Shown in pieces: positions 17,344-26,677 of a stretch of 64,000 bases of DNA. The DNA is from GCA-2733415 sp965178655 (lineage in GTDB: Bacteria; Bacteroidota; Bacteroidia; Flavobacteriales; Flavobacteriaceae): contig OZ238266.1 of the NCBI GenBank assembly GCA_965178655.1, positions 1,922,001-1,986,000 on the forward strand. The letters are read 5' to 3'. Below the pieces are notes generated by a model. It did no database searches and was not told the DNA's origin. It saw only the letters and a list, made by a program, of their open reading frames with translations. A program made the translations under genes and the position numbers. Numbering within the stretch: the first letter of the stretch is position 1; the number at the start of each line of letters is the position of its first letter.

Positions 17344-19203
17344 CTAAACAAATAATGTTTTTACTCGTTTCATTTTTTCTTTCCAGGTAGATAAATTTTC
17401 TTTTTGACGGGCAATATTAGCATGAACTTCTTTTACCAAAGGATTGTCAGGTTTTGCATTCGCAAAAAAGGATAAATTATTTTCGAGTTGATTAATTTCG
17501 GATCTTCCTTCGTCTAATTTTCTTTTTACAAAGAGCAATTCTTTTTCAAGAGCCACTTCATCACCTTCAATCGTTGCAAGCTTATGCTGGTATTTAATTA
17601 AATCGGCTTCTTTTTTATCAATATCTAATTGGTTAAATAACCCGTCAATAGCAGCGTGAAAAGAGCTGTTAATGTTTTTCTTGTTTCTAGAAACTTTTCC
17701 TATAGACTTCCAGTGTGTAATGTGCGTGTTAATAGCGGCCAGTTTTTCGGAATTACTACCTTCTAAAGTTACAGATTTTACAGTTGTTAAATACGCTTCT
17801 TTATCTGCTAAAGCTTTTATTTCTTGCGTGTTTTCTTCATTTCTTTTGGCATTTATCCTGTCAAAATAAATGTTACAAGTTGTTTTAAACTTATTCCAAA
17901 CAGCATCGCTATTTTTTCGAGGAACATGTCCTATTTTTTTCCAATCTGCTTGAATTTTTTTGAATAGTTGTGTCGCTTTTTCAAAATCATCACTATTACA
18001 ATTGGCCTCTGCTATATTAATTAGTTCTTGTTTTTTTACTAAATTACTAAGTTGCTCTTTTTTGATAGTTTTATAGTAATCGTTTTTTGCTTTATTAAAC
18101 GTGCTTACAGCTTGCTTAAATGCTGTCCATGTTTTTTGATTTACTTTTCTAGGAACTTTACCAACTTTAAAAAAGGCTTCTCTAATTATTTCTATTTGTT
18201 TTATATGATGTTTCCAATCGTTATGGTTACTAGGAATGTCATTGATTAACGCTACAATTTTGGCAATTAACTCTTTTTTAATTAAAAGGTTGGCTTCTTG
18301 TATTTTATCGGCTTGCTCATAGTAAGCCTGTTTTTTGGTGTGAATTACTTTTGTAATGGCACTAAATTCTTGCCAGATTAATTCACGGTGTGCTTTACCA
18401 ACAGGTCCAATATCTTCTTTCCAAGTTTTGTGTAATAGTTGTAATTCTCTAAAAGCATACAGTATATCGTTATGCTCAGAAAGTGTTTTGGCATGTGCTA
18501 TAATTTTTTGCTTTTCCTCAAGATTGTGTTTAAAATCTAGGTCACGTAAATCTCGGTTTAGGTGTAAAAAATCGTAAAACCGTTCTACATGATGGTGATA
18601 GGTATTCCAGACTGTATTGTATTTGTCACGAGGTATTGCTCCAGCATTTCGCCAAGATTCTTGAATGGTTTTAAATTGATTATAGGTGTTGTTAATATTT
18701 TCTTCAACAGACAGTAATCCTTTAAGTTCTTCAATAAGTGCATTGCGTTTGCTGAGGTTGTCTTTTAGGTTTTTTTCTAATGTATTATAATATGCATTTC
18801 TTTTTGTCTTATAATCATTATAAACTTCACTGAAGTGTTTTTTAACAGAAGCAGTAAAACGGAAGTCAATAGCATTACCGCCATCAGCAATAAAGGCTTC
18901 TTTTTTGTCTTCAACAAGCGCTGAATATTGCGAGTTAAACTCGTCTTTTAGAGCATTAAATTGTTTGCTTATTGTTTGAACAGGATGATTTTTTACGAGA
19001 TTTCGAAACTCTTCAACCAGCATATCCATATCCATAGCATGATAGTCTTTAGTAGCGACATCATGCCTTACAGTATTGTCATTATCTTCTGCGTCTTCTG
19101 CATTGTTTGCTTCAATTTCAGTAACAATAGCCTTCTCGTTATTGCTTGTTTCAATGCTTGGGTTGTTATCTTCAGTATTCTGTAAGTGTTCTGTTTCAGA
19201 CAT
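17344..19203 (-). CDS. DUF349 domain-containing protein
   Basis: 619 residues, soluble and highly charged, built of five repeats of the DUF349 helical unit. Each has a W-x2-G/I-x2-PR/GK core: WRNAGAIPRDKYNTVW, WKEDIGPVGKAHRELIW, a variant near KVGKVPRKVNQKTW, WKKIGHVPRKNSDAVW and WKSIGKVSRNKKN. The first 60 residues are acidic and low-complexity; the last 60 form a coiled coil. Family members include a RecBCD-linked protein in Firmicutes and stress proteins, but no activity is established in Bacteroidota. It is convergent with mazG. Confidence 0.88.
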   Translation of the reverse strand: MSETEHLQNTEDNNPSIETSNNEKAIVTEIEANNAEDAEDNDNTVRHDVATKDYHAMDMDMLVEEFRNLVKNHPVQTISKQFNALKDEFNSQYSALVEDKKEAFIADGGNAIDFRFTASVKKHFSEVYNDYKTKRNAYYNTLEKNLKDNLSKRNALIEELKGLLSVEENINNTYNQFKTIQESWRNAGAIPRDKYNTVWNTYHHHVERFYDFLHLNRDLRDLDFKHNLEEKQKIIAHAKTLSEHNDILYAFRELQLLHKTWKEDIGPVGKAHRELIWQEFSAITKVIHTKKQAYYEQADKIQEANLLIKKELIAKIVALINDIPSNHNDWKHHIKQIEIIREAFFKVGKVPRKVNQKTWTAFKQAVSTFNKAKNDYYKTIKKEQLSNLVKKQELINIAEANCNSDDFEKATQLFKKIQADWKKIGHVPRKNSDAVWNKFKTTCNIYFDRINAKRNEENTQEIKALADKEAYLTTVKSVTLEGSNSEKLAAINTHITHWKSIGKVSRNKKNINSSFHAAIDGLFNQLDIDKKEADLIKYQHKLATIEGDEVALEKELLFVKRKLDEGRSEINQLENNLSFFANAKPDNPLVKEVHANIARQKENLSTWKEKMKRVKTLFV

Positions 19204-19284
19204 ATTCTATGTAATTATATATCTTCGAAAGATAGTAATCACTTAGGAATACACCAAATACAACAAAACTATTTTTTAATAACG

Positions 19285-21024
19285 CTATGAGTGATTCCAT
19301 ATCTCCCAAGCTTTTTCGGCTTGATAGGTAAGCATTTTTTTTCCGTTACAAATTGTAGCGCCTTGTGCTGATCCTCTTTTTAGAAAAAGAGTTAATGAAG
19401 GGTTGTAGACCAAATCAAATAGTAAATGTTCTTCGTTAATTGCGCTGTACGGAATATCTGGACATTCTTCTGTATTAGGAGTTGTGCCTAGTGGGGTGCA
19501 ATTAATGATAAGTAAATGTGTTTTTATGTCATTTTCTGTAAGGGAGTGGTAATTGAGGTTATTATCGTTAGGAGTTCTTGTAACAAATTGATAGGTTATT
19601 TTTCGTTTTTTAAGCACATAAGCAATTGCTTTTGATGCGCCGCCATTACCTAGTATAAGTGCCGAAAGATGTTGTTTTTTTAGTAGAGGCTCAATGCTTT
19701 TTTCAAATCCAAACACGTCGGTATTGTGTCCGACAAGTTTTTTGTTTTGTATTTGAATAGTATTTACTGCTCCAATTTCTGTAGCAATAGGATTTAATTG
19801 GTCTAATAACGGAATAATACTTTCTTTATATGGTATTGTAACATTTAAGCCTTTTAGTGTGGGGTTGTTTTTTATAAGGTGTTTAAAATCACTTATTTTA
19901 GAAATGTCAAAATTAATATAAACCGACTCTTTGTTGTGTTCTTTTTTAAATTTCTCTGTAAAATAAGTTTTAGAAAAAGTGTAAGAAATGTTTCTGCCTA
20001 TAAGTCCGAAAGTGCTTTTTTTCTGTTTGCCTCCAAACCATTCTAATGCTAAAATAACGCTTAGACCTAGTATTATAAAAACAATAGCAATTGCTGTTTC
20101 AGTACTAAATTCGGGTACAAATCGTTGGTAATTCTGAATAACTTTATTTTGGTTATGGTCTAGAAGTATATGTCCGTTTTTATTTAATTTGTAAATAGTT
20201 TCTTTCCATGGCCAAACCACTCCTAAAGACCCTATAATAAAACCTTTTATAATAGCAATGGTTTGTGTTTTGTGCTTTTTTAATAATTGATTTATAGCGT
20301 GAGAAAAACCTACCATTCCAACCACAGAGCCAATAGTAAACACAGCAAGTACTAGTAGCATTCGTGTTCTTTCTGGATTTTGAATAAAACTAAAATCCCC
20401 ATTAAGTAAATCTGAAAAAGTATCATATAAAGCATTTACAGAATCAACAAGTAATAAAACATAGTTTCCTAGAAGAATAAGAATAAATGAGCCTGATAAC
20501 CCAGGAAGTGTCATTCCAGAAACACTAACAACTCCGCAGAAAAACACAAATAGTAGGTGGTCATTTTGCATTGATTGTGGTAGCAGGCTAATGCCAATAC
20601 CAATACTTATACCAATGCTTAAAAAAAGTATTGATTGTGGAGTCCATTTTTCAAAATGTTTACTAATACTGTAAATAGAGCCTATAATCATTCCAAAAAA
20701 GACACTCCATACGTTTAATTCATAATGCGCTATAAGGTAGTCTAAGAGTTTTGAAACGGAAAAAAAGCTAACAAGCATTCCTAATGTAATAGCGCTTAAA
20801 AAAGGACCATTTATATATCTAAAAAAAGATGTAAACCTTCCGGTAGCTAAAAGTGCTAATGCAGTTTTGTTTACCCGTTGTAATGAGTAGATAAACTCTT
20901 GGTAAAATCCAGCTACAAAAGCTACAATTCCTCCAGAAACACCAGGGACTTTATTAGCAGCACCCATTGCCACACCTTTAAGGACAAGAAATATATAATC
21001 GATTGTTTTTCGGGTAGTATTCAT
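19285..21024 (-). CDS. DUF368 transporter / shikimate dehydrogenase (AroE) fusion
   Basis: 579 residues in one uninterrupted frame. Residues 1 to about 335 are a polytopic DUF368 protein with ANKVPGVSGGIVAFVAGFYQE (about 22-42) and LPGLSGSFILILLG (about 173-186). From about residue 340 a full shikimate dehydrogenase follows: FGLIGRNISYTFSK, NVTIPYKES (catalytic Lys), GAVNTIQ, GHNTDVFGF, LILGNGGASKAIAYVL (NADP loop), NCTPLGTTP and MLTYQAEKAWEIW. All expected catalytic residues are present and there is no Met at the junction (GGKQKKSTFGLIG), so aroE cannot be started separately by ATG. It overlaps the other DUF368 gene by 1 base. Confidence 0.93.
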   Translation of the reverse strand: MNTTRKTIDYIFLVLKGVAMGAANKVPGVSGGIVAFVAGFYQEFIYSLQRVNKTALALLATGRFTSFFRYINGPFLSAITLGMLVSFFSVSKLLDYLIAHYELNVWSVFFGMIIGSIYSISKHFEKWTPQSILFLSIGISIGIGISLLPQSMQNDHLLFVFFCGVVSVSGMTLPGLSGSFILILLGNYVLLLVDSVNALYDTFSDLLNGDFSFIQNPERTRMLLVLAVFTIGSVVGMVGFSHAINQLLKKHKTQTIAIIKGFIIGSLGVVWPWKETIYKLNKNGHILLDHNQNKVIQNYQRFVPEFSTETAIAIVFIILGLSVILALEWFGGKQKKSTFGLIGRNISYTFSKTYFTEKFKKEHNKESVYINFDISKISDFKHLIKNNPTLKGLNVTIPYKESIIPLLDQLNPIATEIGAVNTIQIQNKKLVGHNTDVFGFEKSIEPLLKKQHLSALILGNGGASKAIAYVLKKRKITYQFVTRTPNDNNLNYHSLTENDIKTHLLIINCTPLGTTPNTEECPDIPYSAINEEHLLFDLVYNPSLTLFLKRGSAQGATICNGKKMLTYQAEKAWEIWNHS

Positions 21025-21956
21025 TAGTTGTGTTGTTCTCCTATTTTTTCTAAAATAATAATACTACAAAAGCCAAAAATCATTAAGCCAATAGCCAATC
21101 CTAATTGTGGATCGGTTTGGTAGTGTTCTAAAAACGCATTTGGAGAAATGCTCTGTTGTAGCATAGGCTTAACAGTACCGTGGCTATCTATACGCGTGGT
21201 TAAAGTTTCTTTCCATGGCCAAAGTTTGTTTAAGGATCCAATAACAAAGCCTGTTAAGATTGCTAAAGTGGTGTTTTTATAATTGTTAAAAAGCCATTTT
21301 AATAATTTGCTAAAGCTTAGTAGTCCGAAAACAGCACCAAGAGCAAAAATAAATAACTTCTTAATATCATAGTTGTCAATAGCATCACCAAGTGTTTTAT
21401 AAGCACCTAATAACACTAAAATAAAAGCCCCAGAAATACCAGGTAATATCATAGCGCAGATAGCAATTGCTGCAGCAATAAATAAGTATAAAAGGCTATT
21501 GTTGTCAGCTAATGAAGGTAATGTGGTAATGTAGTAAGCTATACCCATAGCTGCGAGCATTGCAATAATACTTACTAAGCTCCATTTTTTAACTTGCTTT
21601 ATAATAAAAAGGACACTAGCCATAACTAGTCCAAAAAAGAAAGACCAAAGCAGTATAGGGTAGTGTTCTAATAAAAATTTAGCAACTTTCATGAGCGATA
21701 AAAAGCTGATAAAAATACCAGTAACAAGTGTTAGTAAAAAAGCGCCATTAATTTGTTTCCATGCGGCTTTAATACCTTTGTTTTTAAGAATTAGAAAAGT
21801 TTTTGTGTTTATTTGGTTTATTGAAGAGATGAGTTCTTCATAAATCCCTGAAATAAAAGCAATAGTTCCTCCTGAAACTCCAGGAACTGCATCTGCAGCA
21901 CCCATGGCTATTCCTTTACATAGAATAGTGAAATAATCTTTAGTGGTTCTTTTCAT
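21024..21956 (-). CDS. DUF368 domain membrane protein (PopT-like)
   Basis: 310 residues, about eight to nine membrane segments. The duplicated family signature is intact: AADAVPGVSGGTIAFISGIYEE (about 20-41) and LPGISGAFILVLLGAYKTLGD (about 169-189), the two re-entrant hairpins of the fold. DUF368 proteins have been identified as undecaprenyl-phosphate translocases (PopT), returning the C55-P carrier for cell-wall and glycan synthesis. This copy is unfused and lies directly upstream of the fused paralogue (TAATG overlap), so both are made from one mRNA. Confidence 0.9.
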   Translation of the reverse strand: MKRTTKDYFTILCKGIAMGAADAVPGVSGGTIAFISGIYEELISSINQINTKTFLILKNKGIKAAWKQINGAFLLTLVTGIFISFLSLMKVAKFLLEHYPILLWSFFFGLVMASVLFIIKQVKKWSLVSIIAMLAAMGIAYYITTLPSLADNNSLLYLFIAAAIAICAMILPGISGAFILVLLGAYKTLGDAIDNYDIKKLFIFALGAVFGLLSFSKLLKWLFNNYKNTTLAILTGFVIGSLNKLWPWKETLTTRIDSHGTVKPMLQQSISPNAFLEHYQTDPQLGLAIGLMIFGFCSIIILEKIGEQHN

Positions 21957-22055
21957 GTGTTCAGGCTTATAGCTGTACTAAGGACACAAATGTACATTAT
22001 TTTGATGTAATTAGGAGGTGTTTCTAGCACAGTAAATTTACTTGCTGTTAGCTAT

Positions 22056-23444
22056 CTAAAAATAACGACTAACAAGGTCTTGTATCGTTTTTCGTTGATA
22101 AATTTCTGGAAACAACTCTTCTAAGATAATAACAAATTCATGTGCTGACTTTAGTGCGTTTACTAAGTGATATTGTCCTTTTTCAGCTTCTTGGGTAGTG
22201 TAGTATAGCCCTGCCAAACGAAATTGAATCTCAGAATGTTCTGGATAAAATTCTAAACCTTGCAAAAGCACTTGTGTAGCCGAGTTTATTTCGCCAAGTG
22301 ATAAGAGTATATCTGCACGTTCTAGCCAAACATCTAATTCATAGTTGCCAAGTTCAATAGCTTTTTGGTAGCCAATGGCAGCTTCTTCGTAAAAATGTAA
22401 GCGTAAAGATATTTTAGCATAACGAATCCAGTAGGATACATTTTGGTTGTCAATCTCAATTGCTTTGTTAATGTAGTACTGTGCTTTTTGGTAGTTTTTT
22501 AGTCTAAAATAAAAGTCTGTAATAGCCTGCCACCCTTTGTCTAATAAAGGATCTTCGTGTACTGTTTTGTAATAATATTGTATGGCTAAATCGTTGTTTT
22601 TTAAAGCCTCGTAGCAACTACCTATGCGTAAATATGCAAAAGAGGTAGGGTCTTCAAAACCTAGTGTAATGCTGTAGTTTTCAATAGCCTCATGGTATTG
22701 TTTTAGTTGCTCTAAAACTTTCCCTTTTTCAAGATATGCACCAATAAAAGTATCGTCAGAAATAATAGCAAAGTCAAATGCAGCTAAAGCCTTTTTATAT
22801 TCATTTTTGTGTATATACTGTTTTCCTAGCTGATGCCATGCAATTTCAGAGTAGGGGTTGTGGTCTAAAAATGAGTTAATAAAGCTAATTGCTTCGTCGG
22901 GTTGTTCTAAAAAATCAAAACAGTAAATTACATTATATAGTGCCGCATAGTCTTGTTTGTCTAGAGTAATACAACTTTTATATGCTTCTTTAGCCGCTTC
23001 AAAATTTTCAAGATATAGGTATTCTATACCAAGTAAGGAATAAATGTCTGCAGGCTCGTCAGAAATAACTAAGGCTTTTTTCAGTAATTCAACTGCTTTT
23101 TCATGCAAGTCTCTTTTAGAGCAAACAGTTGCTTTTTGAATAAGTATTTCTTCGTTATTTGGGTATACTGAGTACAACCTATCTAAGGTGTTTTCTGCTA
23201 AATCAAGTTTGTCTTCAAAAATATATAATTCAATTTTAAATAAAGTGAGAATTATAGAAGAAGGGTGTTGTTCTAGTCCAATTTTTATTGCTTTTTTAGC
23301 AATGTTTACTTTTCCAGATTCTAAGTAATGCTGAATAATGTTTTCAAACTCTACCGAGTCAAAAAAGAATACAGTATTAGACTGTAGCATTTTTTCAAAT
23401 TTGGTAATTGAAAAATTGTAGTCGTCATCTTGGCTTAACTGCAT
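22056..23444 (-). CDS. Tetratricopeptide repeat protein
   Basis: 462 residues and no signal peptide. At least ten degenerate TPR units run from about residue 35 to 440, for example PADIYSLLGIEYLYLENFEAAKEAYKSC, AWHQLGKQYIHKNEYKKALAAFDFA and AYLRIGSCYEALKNNDLAIQYYYK. A scaffold role is expected; no catalytic domain is present. Its start is preceded by a 125-base gap containing no other gene. It sits upstream of the DUF368 operon on the same strand, separated by 99 bases. Confidence 0.88.
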   Translation of the reverse strand: MQLSQDDDYNFSITKFEKMLQSNTVFFFDSVEFENIIQHYLESGKVNIAKKAIKIGLEQHPSSIILTLFKIELYIFEDKLDLAENTLDRLYSVYPNNEEILIQKATVCSKRDLHEKAVELLKKALVISDEPADIYSLLGIEYLYLENFEAAKEAYKSCITLDKQDYAALYNVIYCFDFLEQPDEAISFINSFLDHNPYSEIAWHQLGKQYIHKNEYKKALAAFDFAIISDDTFIGAYLEKGKVLEQLKQYHEAIENYSITLGFEDPTSFAYLRIGSCYEALKNNDLAIQYYYKTVHEDPLLDKGWQAITDFYFRLKNYQKAQYYINKAIEIDNQNVSYWIRYAKISLRLHFYEEAAIGYQKAIELGNYELDVWLERADILLSLGEINSATQVLLQGLEFYPEHSEIQFRLAGLYYTTQEAEKGQYHLVNALKSAHEFVIILEELFPEIYQRKTIQDLVSRYF

Positions 23445-23569
23445 AGTTTGAGTGTAATTAGAACAAAAAGTCTGTTAGGTTAAATGTACAGATATTTACC
23501 TTTTATACAGACTGGCCTTTAGAGGACTTATTCACAAAGTAGTTAACAAAAAAATAATGGAATAGCTAT

Positions 23570-24745
23570 TTAAATAGAATCAAGCACTTTTAAAATAATG
23601 TTGCATCCTTTTTTTAATTCATCATTACTAATGGTTAGTGGGGGAGTGATACGTATAGCTTTTGGTTCAAAAAGTAACCAAAATAAAATAAGTCCCTGTT
23701 CTTGACAGGCTAGTATTACCTTAGTGCAAATTTCTTCTGAAGGAACAATAGCAGCAAGCATTAAACCTTGCCCTCTAATGTCTGTTATTAAAGGATGCAC
23801 AAGTAATGTTCTAATAAGTTTTTCTTTTTCAAGTGTATCTAAAATTAGCTTACTTTGGGTAAGTTCTTCAAGTGTTGCTAAAGCCGCAGAAGCAATAACT
23901 GGGTGGCCTCCAAAAGTAGTAATGTGTCCTAGTTTAGGATTGTTCTGTAATACCCTCATAAGTTTAGGAGCTGCAGAAAATGCACCAATAGGCATACCAC
24001 CTCCCATACCTTTTCCCATTACTAAAATATCTGGTATACACTTATAGTGCTCAAAACCAAATAGCTTTCCGGTACGTCCAAATCCAGTTTGAATTTCATC
24101 TAAAATTAATAAGGTTCCAACATCTTGGCAACGTTGCTTTACGCGTTGTAAATAATCGTCTTCAGGAACAATAAATCCAGCACCACCTTGAATGGTTTCT
24201 AATATAACTGCAGCAGTTTTTGAGGTAATTTGCAGTAGGCTGTTTATATCATTAAAAGGAATAAACCTAATGTCTGGTAATAAGGGTCTAAAAGCTTGTT
24301 TTCTGTTTTCTACACCCATTACACTCATTGCCCCTTGTGTATTGCCATGATAGGCATTAGTTGCCGAGATAATTTCTGTTCTATTAGTGGCTCTTTTAGC
24401 GAGTTTTAAGGCGCCTTCAACAGCTTCGGTTCCAGAGTTTACTAAGTATGTTTGTTGTAGTGATTTTGGCAAATGCTTTGCAAGTAAAGCACATAGTTTT
24501 ACAGCAGGATTCTGAATATATTCCCCATAAACCATTACATGAGAATAACAATCTACTTGTTTTTTTATGGCAGCAGACACTCTTGGGTGTTGATGCCCTA
24601 AGCTACATGCAGATACCCCTGCTACAAAGTCTAAATACCCTTTTCCTTTATCGTCATAAATATAGCTGCCTTTGGCGGATGCTACTTTAAGAGCTAAAGG
24701 GTGTGGTGTAGTTTGTGCTTGGTATGTAAAAAAATCATTTTGCAT
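23570..24745 (-). CDS. Class III pyridoxal-phosphate aminotransferase
   Basis: 391 residues, full length for the ornithine/acetylornithine aminotransferase family. Visible are YLDFVAGVSACSLGHQHP (about 38-55), NSGTEAVEGALKLAKRAT (about 103-120), DEIQTGFGRTGKLFGFEH (about 217-234) and the PLP lysine in ILVMGKGMGGGMPIGAF (about 241-257). The exact substrate is not decided by sequence. It follows the OstA-like gene by an 11-base gap on the same strand, an arrangement common in Flavobacteria, although the metabolic link is unclear. Confidence 0.9.
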   Translation of the reverse strand: MQNDFFTYQAQTTPHPLALKVASAKGSYIYDDKGKGYLDFVAGVSACSLGHQHPRVSAAIKKQVDCYSHVMVYGEYIQNPAVKLCALLAKHLPKSLQQTYLVNSGTEAVEGALKLAKRATNRTEIISATNAYHGNTQGAMSVMGVENRKQAFRPLLPDIRFIPFNDINSLLQITSKTAAVILETIQGGAGFIVPEDDYLQRVKQRCQDVGTLLILDEIQTGFGRTGKLFGFEHYKCIPDILVMGKGMGGGMPIGAFSAAPKLMRVLQNNPKLGHITTFGGHPVIASAALATLEELTQSKLILDTLEKEKLIRTLLVHPLITDIRGQGLMLAAIVPSEEICTKVILACQEQGLILFWLLFEPKAIRITPPLTISNDELKKGCNIILKVLDSI

Positions 24746-24756
24746 GATATACTGTT

Positions 24757-26463
24757 TTATTCTTTTTTAAGTGAAGGGGCTTGTTTTTTAAAAGTGCGAC
24801 CTTTTTTTTGAATTATTGCAGGCTTTTTTATTGGAATCGGTTTTTTTGTTGGTTTTTTTTGAGGGGCTGATGGTTTTGTGTAAGGTATGTCATCTATAGA
24901 GATAATCCTGTCTTGCAACCCGTTGATTTTTGGCAGTAGTAATGGTGCGTCGTCCTTAAATAAGTCCTCAATACTTTTTATTTGTTCTTCACCACGCCAA
25001 TTGAATCCGCGAAGTTTTCGAGTGTTTTTAGGAAACATACTATCGGGCATTAAATCGCCTTCTGGGTTACCAATATAATTGATGATTTCAATTTGATTGT
25101 TGTAAAAAGTAATGTTAATACTGCTGGAAATAATTTTATTTAAACCAAACAGTTCTCCGTTGTTTTTTCGGGTATATTGTAAGTGTTCAGTATTTTTATT
25201 AATATGAACTTTTTGTAGCTGATTCTCGTCATTAAATAACCCTACAAGTGTTTTTCCTTTAATTTGATTATAGCCATCAATACTATCTTTTTGAATTAAA
25301 AAGCTATTGTAAAAAAGATAAAGAGAGTCTAATTTCTGAGTATCTGTATTTTGTGTTAGTCGTATAGTATCTCCAGTCATTTGGCTGCTTCCAGACCATA
25401 GTACTGGTTTGTTAATAAGCTTAGTAATTCCGGTTTGTTGGTTAATATGTATAGAGTCGCACTTACCACTAAGGTCTTGTTTAAAAAGTTTAGCATTTCT
25501 AAAGCCTCTAATAATTCGCTGCTCGGGTTTTCCGGTAACCATTAACGTGTCTGCGTGTACGTAGATAGAATCCTTTTCCTGTAAGGTTTTAATTAATGCG
25601 CGTTTGGTGATAAAAACAGAGTCTTTAGCCTTGTAAACTTCGGCATAATGTCCGGTAATAATGCTATTGTTTGCGGTATCGGTAACTTTAATGTTGTTTG
25701 TAGCAGAAGCAAAATGTCTTTTTTGATCAAAGTACATGCTGTCACCTTCAAATATTCTACTCTGATAATGTATTTTTGAATTTTTCACAAAATAGCCAAG
25801 ATCTGCTTTGGTGTCATAAAAACCACGTTCGCAGTAAATAGTAGTTGTCTTATGTTTAATGGTTGATGCGCCGTATAAGTATGCAAATCCGCTGTTAGGA
25901 TAAAAATCTAACTGATTAGATACTAGGGTGTATCTTGGGTTAACAATATCAACATGGCCAATAAACTGATATTTCTTTGACGTCATAAAATATCGCCCAA
26001 TACGGCTATTAATAACAGTTTCGGGTTGTTTAACAACGCCTCCAGATTTATAATATGCCTCTTGTTTCTGCTTGTTAAAATAAAGTGTGTCTGTGTGTAG
26101 TGTAGAATTTGGTTCTGTTAAAATTACGTTTCCTGCTGTAAATGCTAGTTGTGTTTTTCCGCTATAGTTGGCAATATTACTGGTTAAATTAATGGTGTCT
26201 CCTTGTTTAATACGAACATTTCCAAATGCAGCAATAGAATCTTTTTTTGCATAATGATAAGCTTTATCACACCACATTTCTATACCATCATGTATCATGT
26301 GTATTTGTGTGTTCTGATTTCTGGTAAGAATAGTAGCGCCAGGGAGTTCTGTTTCATTTTTATCGTAATACGGTGCGGAAACAGTTATTTTTTCTTGGGC
26401 AAGAAGAGAAACTGTGTATACCCCGAAAGCAAAACAAAAAAATAAAGTATGTCGTAATTTCAA
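24757..26463 (-). CDS. OstA-like (LptA/LptD N-terminal type) protein
   Basis: 568 residues. A signal peptide (MKLRHTLFFCFAFGVYTVSLLAQ) is followed by repeated OstA beta-jellyroll units, e.g. DKAYHYAKKDSIAAFGNVRIKQGDTI, LTEPNSTLHTDTLYFNK and NPRYTLVSNQLDFYPNSGFAYLYG. The last 45 residues are Lys/Pro-rich and basic. In Bacteroidota these OstA_2 proteins are thought to carry lipopolysaccharide across the periplasm, in the role of LptA; that is inference from fold. The gene heads an operon with the aminotransferase and is divergent from a GT2 gene. Confidence 0.87.
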   Translation of the reverse strand: MKLRHTLFFCFAFGVYTVSLLAQEKITVSAPYYDKNETELPGATILTRNQNTQIHMIHDGIEMWCDKAYHYAKKDSIAAFGNVRIKQGDTINLTSNIANYSGKTQLAFTAGNVILTEPNSTLHTDTLYFNKQKQEAYYKSGGVVKQPETVINSRIGRYFMTSKKYQFIGHVDIVNPRYTLVSNQLDFYPNSGFAYLYGASTIKHKTTTIYCERGFYDTKADLGYFVKNSKIHYQSRIFEGDSMYFDQKRHFASATNNIKVTDTANNSIITGHYAEVYKAKDSVFITKRALIKTLQEKDSIYVHADTLMVTGKPEQRIIRGFRNAKLFKQDLSGKCDSIHINQQTGITKLINKPVLWSGSSQMTGDTIRLTQNTDTQKLDSLYLFYNSFLIQKDSIDGYNQIKGKTLVGLFNDENQLQKVHINKNTEHLQYTRKNNGELFGLNKIISSSINITFYNNQIEIINYIGNPEGDLMPDSMFPKNTRKLRGFNWRGEEQIKSIEDLFKDDAPLLLPKINGLQDRIISIDDIPYTKPSAPQKKPTKKPIPIKKPAIIQKKGRTFKKQAPSLKKE

Positions 26464-26677
26464 TTGAATTATTTTTAAGTTTCAAAAATAGCTAAAAAAC
26501 TAATGGCAAACTTAGTTTTATGATGATTTTAGGAAATGGAGACTTGTAATTGTTTAGATTGATATTGTTTTAAACTTTTTACATGTAAGAATAGCCCTTA
26601 AAATAATTGTTAATATAAAGCTGAGCAATAGATTTCTCTGTATCTTTATCCCATTATAAAAACAGAGCTTACTTAAG

